NCBI GenBank assembly: GCA_022266195.1
Contig: WHVY01000005.1
Span: 2,728,001-2,792,000, forward strand
Source of the DNA: Tetranychus cinnabarinus
Taxonomy: Eukaryota > Arthropoda > Arachnida > Trombidiformes > Tetranychidae
Reading direction: 5' to 3'
DNA length: 64,000 bases
Made by a program: the position numbers and the translations under genes. Below, in pieces: positions 55,760 to 63,391 of this stretch (its first letter is position 1; the number at the start of each line of letters is the position of its first letter). The notes beneath the pieces were generated by a model. That model made no database searches. It saw only the letters and a program-made list of their open reading frames with translations, and had not been told where the DNA came from.

Positions 55760-55888
55760 ACATTCCATAACACATTCTCAGAAGCATACTTAAATGTTTC
55801 TTTTGGACAGAAAGTCCCCTCAACACATTGTTTTTACAAGTGAAATTGTGATCACAAGTTGGGGACATAATGATCCATTTTTATACTT
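55760..55888 (-). pseudogene. Relic TIL domain downstream of TIL gene 1
   Basis: Immediately beyond the stop of TIL gene 1, the minus strand still shows a GSLCP start, a Val-Glu-Gly-x-Phe-Cys-Pro-Lys core and a Ser-Glu-Asn ending. These align to the last TIL domain of the paralogue. The relic is broken by small indels that shift the frame, and its first cysteines are lost. It implies that gene 1 once encoded a fifth TIL domain after its Ser/Gly tail. Confidence 0.75.
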
Positions 55889-55889
55889 T

Positions 55890-56948
55890 CTAGATTGAAT
55901 CACCGTTAAAAGCAGACTCGCCGCTTGAATCACTGGACCCACCGCTCTTAGCACTGGCCACAGCGCTTGAATCGCTGGATCCACCACTCGAAGCTGCGGA
56001 CCCCCCGCTAGAAGAGCTAGCCCCACTGCTGGTAGCGCCGGCCACACTACTCGAATCGCTTGACCCACCGCTTGAAGCGCTGGCTCCACTACTAGAAGCT
56101 GCGGACCCACCGCTGGAAGAACTAGACGCACCGCTCGAAGCGCTGGACCCACTGCCTGAAGAGCTGGATCCATTGCTCAAACACTGCTCAACACATTCTC
56201 CAGAAGCATTCTCGAGTGTACCTTTTGGACAGAAACAGCCTTTAACACAGACAGCTGCACAGGATCCGGGGTTTGGGTTAGCACAAGTTGGAGGACAGAG
56301 TGATCCACAATTAGTATAAACCTTTGACTTCGAACACTGCTTAACACATTTTCCAGTAGCATCTTCAATTGTGCCTTTGGGACAGAAACAGCCCTCTACA
56401 CATTGTTGCGTACAAATAGGGTTAGGTTTATCGCAAGTTGGAGGGCATGCTGATCCACACGTGCTATATACTTTTGGGATATAATCATCAGATGCAGGTC
56501 CATGGCTCGAACACTGCTCAACACATTCCCCATAAGCATTCTCGAGTGTGCCTTTTGGACAGAAACAGCCTCTAACACAGACAGTAGCACAGGGTCCGGG
56601 GTTAGGATTAGCACAAGTTGGAGGACAGAGTGATCCACAAGAGTTGAATACCTTTGACTTCGAGCACTGCTTAACACATTTTCCAGCAGCATCCTCAATC
56701 GTTCCTTGTGGACAGAAACAGCCTTGTACACAAACCGCTGCACAGATTCCGGGCTTAGGCTTAGCACAAGTTGGAGGACATAGTGATCCACACTCAGTAT
56801 ATACTTTCGAAGTGTTGGTAAAACCAGTATTACTAGAGTCAGATCCACTGTCGGAAGAGTGAGGCTTGCCAAAGAAAGAAAAGAACTCGGGAAAGGAACA
56901 AGAAGCAAAGGAGAAGAGTGTAACCAAAATAATTATCATGGACTTCAT
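55890..56948 (-). CDS. Secreted four-TIL-domain protein with Ser/Gly/Ala-rich tail (TIL gene 1)
   Basis: 352 residues from the MKSM start, the ATG shared with the paralogue. A signal peptide (MKSMIIILVTLFSFASC) is followed by four trypsin-inhibitor-like cysteine-rich domains at about 53-95, 104-146, 164-205 and 214-256. Each follows CGSxCPPTC...C...CVxGCFCPxGT...GxCVxQC. A cysteine-free tail of about 95 residues is almost all Ser, Gly and Ala, as in O-glycosylated linkers. TIL domains usually have ten cysteines and often inhibit serine proteases through the loop between the fifth and sixth. Here each domain has nine, the first being absent. The tail once led into a fifth domain, now a relic. 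The promoter is separated from the ATG by a foldback element. The likely role is an extracellular protease inhibitor or matrix-like secreted protein; inhibition is not shown by sequence. Confidence 0.88.
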   Translation of the reverse strand: MKSMIIILVTLFSFASCSFPEFFSFFGKPHSSDSGSDSSNTGFTNTSKVYTECGSLCPPTCAKPKPGICAAVCVQGCFCPQGTIEDAAGKCVKQCSKSKVFNSCGSLCPPTCANPNPGPCATVCVRGCFCPKGTLENAYGECVEQCSSHGPASDDYIPKVYSTCGSACPPTCDKPNPICTQQCVEGCFCPKGTIEDATGKCVKQCSKSKVYTNCGSLCPPTCANPNPGSCAAVCVKGCFCPKGTLENASGECVEQCLSNGSSSSGSGSSASSGASSSSSGGSAASSSGASASSGGSSDSSSVAGATSSGASSSSGGSAASSGGSSDSSAVASAKSGGSSDSSGESAFNGDSI

Positions 56949-56970
56949 ATTGAGTTTTGTTATAATATTA

Positions 56971-57803
56971 TTAGGTAAACCCAAAAGTCTTTGTCGGTTT
57001 GAAGTGTATTACTTTCAAACAATTAATTAATTGAGTAAATTTCATTTGATTTTTTCGATTTTTTCATAAAATATTAAATCAATATTTTCTCTTTAATTTG
57101 CACCTAATTTCATAGTCAAAAACATTGATTAACATAATTAGATTTTGATTCAATCAAATCATCATTTTTTGGAAATTTCCAATAATCAATTAAATTGTTG
57201 ATTAAAAACGATCAACAATTTAGAAATAAGAAAAATTCATATCTATCGATAGCTTGAATTCCATATAATCACTGATAAAAATTTCAAAATTCTAATCATC
57301 ACAATTAGTTAATTAACTAGGGCTATAAAAATTTGATTTAACATTGAATCTCCATAGAAAAGATTTTTGTCATTTTTTTGGGATTTATGTAAAAATTTCA
57401 CTTAAAAATCCCATTGAAAATCATGTAAAAACCCAAAAATACCAGAAATCAAACAGAATAATTAACTAATTGTGATGATTAGAATTTTGAAATTTTTAGC
57501 AGTGATTATATGGAATTCAAGCTATCGATTGATATGAATTTTTGTCATTCTTAAATTGTTGATCATTTTTAATCAACAATTAAATTGATTATTGGAAATT
57601 TCCAAAAAATGATGATTTGATTGAATCAAAATCTAATTATGTTAATCAATGTTTTTGATTATGAAATTAGGTGCAAATTAAAGAGAAAATATTGATTTTA
57701 TATTTTATGAAAAAATCGAAAAAATCAAATGAAATTTACTAAATTAATTTATTGTTTGAAAGTAATACACTTCAAACCGACAAAGACTTTTGGGTTTACC
57801 TAA
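56971..57803. mobile_element. Foldback / long-TIR miniature transposon, 833 bp
   Basis: Two inverted arms of about 345 bp (56,971-57,315 and 57,459-57,803) surround a 143 bp centre. The ends are TTAGGTAAACCC and GGGTTTACCTAA, flanked by TA on both sides, consistent with a TA target as in Tc1/mariner-type elements. By eye the arms differ at only a few per cent of positions, so the insertion is fairly young. No transposase is present. The paralogous site at about 63,310 lacks the element and runs straight through GTTATAATAGTTT, which gives the empty site. The element lies 22 bases upstream of the ATG of TIL gene 1. Confidence 0.93.
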
Positions 57804-57880
57804 TAGTTTATAAGATTTAATTTAATAGTAGGTAAGTTGATCGTTTTATCGAATGAATTTCTTTTGCTTTCCATCTCTCC

Positions 57881-57887
57881 TTAAATA
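57881..57887 (-). promoter_or_regulatory. TATA-like box of TIL gene 1
   Basis: TATTTAA on the minus strand sits in a block almost identical to the region upstream of the paralogue (63,385-63,391). In the paralogue it is about 95 bases from the ATG, a normal core-promoter distance; here the foldback element pushes it to more than 930 bases. Confidence 0.4.
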
Positions 57888-58338
57888 CTAACGAATCAAA
57901 TATGTTTACTCTAATTAATGTGTTTACTGTCTCTATTTCCACCCATTTTCCTCGTGTCAGAATATTAATTCCTTGCAAAAACTTCTATCTACAGTTTATT
58001 TTGTGATTAATTGTTACAATGTTTTGATAAAGTTATACAGTTTCTCCTCGAGTTTTATTTCTTTTCACCTTGTTACAGAAATAAGGATACCGATTATTCG
58101 ATACTATGCAGAGTGAAGCCGAGCAACTAGACTTGCAGTTCACTGCTGGTTAGGCATAAACAACCCTTTACGAGAGTGAAAAAATCATTCTAAAATAATG
58201 AGACACAGACTTACCTTGATATTTTTTGGCACAAATGAAAATCAAAATATTTGATCAAATTATCAGGTACTAGGACTATTATAAAGTAATTTATACCACA
58301 AATAATAAACAAAACACTGAAATAAATTATTATAAATT

Positions 58339-58518
58339 ACAGTTTTTCCTCGAGTTTTTTGTAATTTTCTTGTGGTGCCATCTAGGTTAGCTACAGGAGA
58401 AAGCATTAATTTTTACAATTAAAATAATTAGCCCACCCCAATAGTCCTATTAACCCTCTCCATAAAGGGAAATCATGGCGACTCCATAAGAAAAGGCAGA
58501 AACTCGAGGAAAAACTGT
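58339..58518. mobile_element. Small TIR element with CAGTTTTTCCTCGAG ends, about 180 bp
   Basis: A perfect 19 bp inverted pair (ACAGTTTTTCCTCGAGTTT and its complement) bounds the segment. A leading TA followed by CAGT resembles Tc1/mariner-type termini; the right flank is TT rather than TA. A decayed version occupies 63,811 onward in the other duplicate, so this insertion predates the duplication. Further copies of one end lie at about 58,037 and 63,543, just upstream of both promoter blocks. Inside is TGGTGCCATCTAGG, whose complement matches the AGRKGGCR core of CTCF sites. Confidence 0.65.
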
Positions 58519-58519
58519 T

Positions 58520-59120
58520 GAAAGTCATTTGAATCTATTCATTGTTATTGACTCTTTAGCTAAATTTTGTGGATTGATGATAAAACCGTTGATGAGTCAA
58601 TTTGTATTTATTTGCCGCTTTTGATACCAAATTGAGTTTGTTCAAAGGTATTCCAACTCAAATTATATTCATATACTCATTTTATTTTAGCAATTTACTT
58701 GATCAGTGATTTCCTGTTAATTTACAGTCATTAAAACTATCACTATGCATGGAAAAGCTTTTGCATTAAGTATTGGTTTTTGATTTGCTTTTATTTTCTC
58801 GTTTCACTGACCAAAGATATTTAATGGTTCTCTAATGGATCATTTATGATTAATACATCATGAAAAATTAATGATCACATTACATCCGATTTTCCGTGAA
58901 ATCATCTAGTTGTTGCGATCACTCAAATTTCATCATTTGAGTAAAAGCCGCTTCCATGATCTTCAAATATTGAACGGTTTTTGTTTAGCTAATTATTAAT
59001 TTGAGTTAAGCATTAATTCATAAAATATCGCTATATCTGGCAAGAGAAAGGCTTTATTTTTGTTCATCTGATTCTGTGTTTCTAAGTTTACATGTCGATC
59101 TGATTATTAAGTGAAACACT
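58520..59120. other. AT-rich spacer
   Basis: I see no gene or clear repeat in these 600 bases between the duplicated block and the inserted element. Confidence 0.6.
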
Positions 59121-59145
59121 ATTCTGAACATTTTTGAATAACTAT

Positions 59146-59822
59146 CTATACATCTATACAATATATAAAGTCAAAGTATCAAATTTTTGCGTCAAGATTG
59201 TGGCCAAACTGAGCGGGTTCCAAGAAAAAAAATTACACAGTCTGAAAGCCCTGATTCAACTACAACGACGAAAAATAGGAAACCTAACCTCAGAATCTCA
59301 TGACCTCTGAGAAATTCATGAAAATAGAGGATGGGGGAAAAAATGTAGAATCCGTATCCAATAACATTGAGAGAGGGGGAAAAACTTTTTGTATTCAGGT
59401 TGATGGTTGATTGTTGGACCAGGATTTTATGTAAAACTTTGCCATTTGAGTAAAGAGTAAAGAGGGGACCGGCTTTTTTCACCAGTTTTTTACCGTCTTT
59501 TCCCCGTATTGTCCACCATATTGTCCACCACTCAATCCAACACATCTACCAAATCAACAAAATCAACAAAATCAAACAACATCACTTTTTAAAGAAACTT
59601 TTCTCAACAAAACTGTCCACTAAATTGTCCATCACTTTAAAGTGGCTTTTTCCACCACTTTTTCAAACAAATTTTTATAAGATTATCTACCACCTAGAAC
59701 TCAGATTCTTGAGAAAATTATTTTCATTTTTATTTTTTTCAATTAATAATGTTGACCACTTTTACACCATCTAGCACATCCACTATTAATCACCAGAGTA
59801 GGCAAAAATTTGGTGGGTGAAC
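59146..59822 (+). mobile_element. Non-autonomous inserted element with 25 bp target duplication (copy B)
   Basis: An identical 25-base sequence lies at 59,121-59,145 and 59,823-59,847, exactly framing 677 bp. The left boundary coincides with where homology to copy A (54,925) begins. A long direct repeat without inverted ends suggests a non-LTR (target-primed) insertion or a SINE-like element, but no poly(A) tail or Pol III boxes are clear. The 3' half has repeated TTGTCCACC words (59,500-59,640). The open frame on its minus strand (59,192-59,545) has no recognisable domain. Confidence 0.65.
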
Positions 59823-59895
59823 ATTCTGAACATTTTTGAATAACTATTTATTTTAACAATAAGGTTCAGTAAAAAATTAATGATTTACAATTTCA

Positions 59896-60268
59896 TCAAT
59901 TTTCATTTTCAGATGATTGTTCTTTGCTGACTCGAAGTACAGTTGGATCCAAATCAATCAAAGGCTTAGATTTTGGTACCATTGCTGGCATTGAGATATA
60001 AGGAAAATTAGACCCAGAAGTACGAACTACAGCTGGTGGTGGGATTGGAGCTCCATTTGCTACAGCGATTGGATCAAAGTTGACTGGAGATATTTGGAAG
60101 ACTGGTTTTGGTCGAGCTGGGCCCATTGATAATTTAATTACAGGAAAATCAACTGGTTCGAAGGATTGGAAATCATTTCATTCGGGGAATTGACATATAT
60201 GGGGCCAAATCGTCCAACTTTAATAATTTTATTTGTGTTGACAAAAATGGTTCATCAAATGGTTGCAT
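59896..60268 (-). pseudogene. Frameshifted proline-rich ORF of unknown function
   Basis: One frame runs from ATG 60,268 to a TGA at 60,175. A second frame, open from the same point, carries on to a stop at 59,896. The first ends in PYMSIPRM and the second contains the near-repeat PYISMPAM, which argues that both belong to one Pro/Val/Ile-rich, probably disordered protein broken by a one-base frameshift. No intron sites explain the change. Codon use and composition look coding. No family is recognised. It may be a pseudogene, a sequence error in a real gene, or the end of a longer minus-strand gene. Confidence 0.45.
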
Positions 60269-60729
60269 ATTGCTTTGCTGTATTGCATTTTATGCCATAA
60301 TTTTGTGTTACTTGATGTCTAATCCTAAAATTTTCAGCAAAATACATTAGAAGAGAAAGAATACAATTAGAACAATTAGTAAATATTTCCTTTTGATGGT
60401 TGGATTATAACTTGCCTTCAGTTCAATGGATATTCAACAAGTGTTGTTGTTTAGTCATCAAGATTGAGAATAACATTGTAGGATTAATCTTCCACAGATA
60501 CAAGTGATTGTATAACTGTGATAATATTCATTTTCAAGATCGACATCATATCATCAATCGTCTGTTAAATATATAAATATCACAGACTTGAAATCCTGGA
60601 GCAAGGAAATTTCCAATGAAAGAGTTGCCAATGTTACTATTATTATCATGAAATATTTAACGATTTCATGACATAAGCATTAGATTGTAATTTCCGCACA
60701 TTTGTTCATGAAAGAGATTTCACTGAAAT
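60269..60729. other. Spacer without recognisable features
   Basis: AT-rich; no exon with good splice sites or repeat was found between the two minus-strand ORFs. Confidence 0.5.
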
Positions 60730-61011
60730 TCACAGAAAAAGAGTATCATTGGTTAAAATAATAACATCATCATCCAATATGGAAAGCTGATTTTGAAATA
60801 AAACTTTCAAGTGATAATCACCATTATAAGTATCTTCCATTCGGTAATTTTTTCGTCTCCTTTCGAAACATGGAATATAATTGAAGTCTCTTTCCATCCA
60901 ACCATTCATTTTAAGCCAAATGAAATCAGAAAACAAACTTGAACAATCAGATAGATCAGTCAAGTTAATGACACAGCAACTGTTTACATCGATGGATAAG
61001 TTGATTTTCAC
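60730..61011 (-). CDS. Orphan coding-like fragment, about 90 aa
   Basis: An open frame without an ATG at its 5' end. It encodes a cysteine-containing, charged sequence of coding-like composition (NSCCVINLTDLSDC near the start, PCFERRRK in the middle) and stops at TGA. It is probably one exon or a remnant of a larger gene. A separate candidate exon upstream on the same strand (about 61,230-61,180, ending at a GTGAGT donor) could belong with it, but the frames do not join cleanly because an in-frame stop intervenes. No family recognised. Confidence 0.3.
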   Translation of the reverse strand: MKINLSIDVNSCCVINLTDLSDCSSLFSDFIWLKMNGWMERDFNYIPCFERRRKNYRMEDTYNGDYHLKVLFQNQLSILDDDVIILTNDTLFL

Positions 61012-61482
61012 TTTTTGATGTAAATATCAAGACTGAACAATTTGTCTTGTATTTAAATCCAATTAAATTAGTTTTTAGCAATTCATTTCTAATTGAAGAT
61101 AATTTACGGAAAATGTTCCTGAATAAAAAAAAGCAAAAAAACCGTTAATTTTAAAATAAAGATTTGTTGCTTAACTCACCACTTGGGTTGTTGGGTAAAT
61201 CCTTAGCAGAAGAGGTTTGATATTTATTTGCTTGGGTTAGCATTATTGGTCTCATCGATCACTAACATGATTGTAATTTCCAAGTAATGTTTCCAATAGA
61301 TATTTCATTACACTAGTTAAGATGACATTAAAATGATAGCACAATTATAAAGTTAATTAATCAACAATAAAGCAGAGTCTAAATCTTAACATTTTACATA
61401 ATCTGCTGTTTGCAGTAAGACATCTTTTGTCTGTTTTGTTCTCACTTCTTTCTAAATCTTGTTTTGCGCGTTAATTTTAAAC
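61012..61482. other. Spacer upstream of the small secreted gene
   Basis: Holds the possible minus-strand exon near 61,200 and the presumed promoter of the small secreted gene. No strong TATA box is evident; a pyrimidine-rich stretch with a GCGCG word precedes the ATG. Confidence 0.4.
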
Positions 61483-62184
61483 ATGTTAATAAGCCTTTGG
61501 ATAGCTATAACGTGGTTATTATATGGAGATACTCAAGGTTTGCTATAACAGTCATCTGTTTAAACAGAACTATCAGATTTATCTATATTTATTGTGATTT
61601 TGAATATTAATTTGTTCCAACCTCAACTCTTTATTTGTTATTATTACCATGTTGATTAGATTACTTACCAGATCAAGATGGAAGTGGCTCTCTGAAATCA
61701 ACCTGTCCTTATGTTTGTGCTGTTGGTGATTCAATTATGAAAAATCTATTTGATAGTGACTTGCCGATCAATTCAAAGGGTGATTTACATGCTCGTTGTG
61801 GTGTAACGAAATTCTTGGTATGAATTTATGAGTATCATTCGTTTTATTAATTTGTTTACTCCGTTTTCATGTAACAAATTTAGTTATCATACAACAACCT
61901 TTTCTATATAATTTCTATTGTATTAACAGATCAATGATTGTTGGAATGAGACAAAACATGGAGTAGATTGTTTACCGCGCAGAAAAGGTTTGAAGGAAAG
62001 AGTTATCCGATTCTCTAATGCCAATTGTACCGAAGGCATCTATGAAAGCACCGGTAAGTCACAACTCATATTCATTCTTGCTAAGTTAAACCCATCAAAG
62101 AACCAAATCACAGCCATCATCTACATTTACACAGTGCATTATAAGATTTGCTTTTATTCAGTCAAATTTTACCTGGTAAAGTAG
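61483..62184 (+). CDS. Small secreted cysteine-rich protein, four exons
   Basis: I assemble exons 61,483-61,537, 61,672-61,817, 61,930-62,053 and 62,162-62,184. All introns are GT..AG of 108-134 bp and every junction keeps the frame. The first exon is a signal peptide (MLISLWIAITWLLYG). The product is about 115 residues with six cysteines at about 30, 34, 61, 71, 81 and 100, and one N-glycosylation sequon (NET at 73). Six cysteines in about 95 mature residues suggest three disulfides. I do not recognise the fold; the spacing is loosely like helical DUF19-type secreted proteins, which is only an impression. The last exon is tiny, and the last intron is a multiple of three without a stop, so retention would add 36 residues. 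The gene is convergent with TIL gene 2, about 120 bases between stops. A decayed partial copy lies at 55.6 kb. Confidence 0.65.
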
Positions 62185-62227
62185 TGGAAAGAACTAAACA
62201 GTGGAACATCAGTGTATTCAAATGATC

Positions 62228-62233
62228 TTTATT
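62228..62233 (-). terminator. Polyadenylation signal of TIL gene 2
   Basis: AATAAA on the minus strand about 75 bases after the TIL gene 2 stop. It lies within the 3' end region of the convergent small secreted gene, so the two transcripts may overlap. Confidence 0.6.
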
Positions 62234-62306
62234 GAATTATCATCAAAGTTACAAGCAATATCAGATATTCAACATTTATTGTGGTTCTATTACCGTTAAG
62301 TTACCA

Positions 62307-63290
62307 TTAACATGTCTTAACACAATTTCCAGAAGCATTCTCGAATGTGCCTTCTGGACAGAAAGCTCCCTTAACACATTGTTTGGTACAAACGGGGTTA
62401 GGATTAGCACAAGTTGGAGGACATGCTGATCCACAATCATTATCTACTTTCGGGATAAAACCATCATTAGAAACAGGTCCACTGCCTGAAGAACTAGATG
62501 CACTACTCGAAGCGCTGGACGCACTGCTTGAAGAGCTAGACCCATTGCCTGAGGAGTTGGAACCATTGGTTGAACACTGCTCAACACATTCTCCAGCAGA
62601 ATTCTCGAGTGTACCTTTTGGACAGAAACAGCCTTTAACACAGACAGCTGCACAGGATCCGGGGTTAGGATTAGCACAAGTTGGAGGACAGAGTGATCCA
62701 CAATCAGTGTATACCTTTGAATTTGGGCACCAAGGGTTAGAACCACTGCTTGAAGAGCTAGACGCACTGCTTGAAGCGCTGGACCCACTGCCTGAGGAGT
62801 TAGACCCATTGCCTGGGGAGTTAGAACCGTTGCTCGAACACTGCTTAACACATTCTCCAGAAGCATTCTCGAGTGTACCTTTTGGACAGAAACAGCCTTT
62901 AACACAAGCAGATCCACAGGCTTCAGGGTTAGGATTAGCACAAGTTGGGGGACATGCTGATCCACAATCAGTGTATACCTTTGAATTCGGGCACCAAGGG
63001 TTCCCATCGCTCGAACACTTCTCAACACATTTTCCAGAATCATTCAAAAATGTGCCTTTTGGACAGAAACAGCCTTTAACACATTGAAGCGTACAAACTG
63101 TGGGTTTAGGTTTAGCACAAGTTGGAGGACATGCTGATCCACATTCAAGAAATACTTTTGGTTTCTCGCAGTGTTCAGTAAATACTTTCGAAGCACCAGT
63201 AGTACCAATAATGATAGAAGCAGATAAATCGGGAAGAGTACAAGCTGCAAAGGAGAAGAACATAGCCAAAATAATTATCATGGACTTCAT
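62307..63290 (-). CDS. Secreted four-TIL-domain protein with Ser/Gly linkers (TIL gene 2)
   Basis: 327 residues from the MKSM start shared with the paralogue. A signal peptide (MKSMIIILAMFFSFAAC) is followed by four TIL domains at about 41-92, 100-151, 188-239 and 286-327. The first three have the usual ten cysteines, including the first one (CEKPKVF, CPNSKVY). The fourth has eight: both the first and the seventh are missing, with GAFC in place of GCFC. Domains 2/3 and 3/4 are separated by Ser/Gly-rich linkers of 35-45 residues, the same material that forms the tail of gene 1. TIL domains typically block serine proteases outside the cell. The upstream frame is open for 52 more codons, but the paralogue and the signal peptide fix this start. 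The paralogue's domain count and linker positions differ, showing domain shuffling. Confidence 0.9.
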   Translation of the reverse strand: MKSMIIILAMFFSFAACTLPDLSASIIIGTTGASKVFTEHCEKPKVFLECGSACPPTCAKPKPTVCTLQCVKGCFCPKGTFLNDSGKCVEKCSSDGNPWCPNSKVYTDCGSACPPTCANPNPEACGSACVKGCFCPKGTLENASGECVKQCSSNGSNSPGNGSNSSGSGSSASSSASSSSSSGSNPWCPNSKVYTDCGSLCPPTCANPNPGSCAAVCVKGCFCPKGTLENSAGECVEQCSTNGSNSSGNGSSSSSSASSASSSASSSSGSGPVSNDGFIPKVDNDCGSACPPTCANPNPVCTKQCVKGAFCPEGTFENASGNCVKTC

Positions 63291-63384
63291 ATTGAGTTTT
63301 GTTATAATAGTTTTTAAGATATAATTTAATAGTAGGTAAGTTGATCGTTTTATCGAATGAATTTCTTCTGCTTTCCATCTCTCC

Positions 63385-63391
63385 TTAAATA
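63385..63391 (-). promoter_or_regulatory. TATA-like box of TIL gene 2
   Basis: TATTTAA on the minus strand, about 95 bases upstream of the ATG, inside the block conserved with the paralogue's promoter. Conservation of the surrounding 250 bases between the copies supports a promoter role, or simply recent duplication. Confidence 0.45.

Larger units (their letters stand above)
55545..58520. repeat. Segmental duplication, copy 1
   Basis: This block is collinear with 61,862-64,000. It contains, in order, part of an intron and exon of the small secreted gene, the TIL gene with its poly(A) signal, the promoter region, and an upstream segment with CTCGAG boxes. The promoter part (57,820-58,070) is almost identical to 63,310-63,575. 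Differences are a deletion of about 200 bases at 55,650, the 833 bp foldback insertion at 56,971, and an unrelated stretch at about 58,080-58,190. Confidence 0.85.

Noticed and set aside
59192..59545. 117-codon minus-strand frame
   Set aside because: Lies inside the inserted repeat element; no domain and not kept open in the related copy at 54.9-55.2 kb.
62347..63087. 246-codon plus-strand frame opposite TIL gene 2
   Set aside because: Antisense shadow of the repeated TIL domains and Ser/Gly linkers; its repeats follow the real gene on the other strand.
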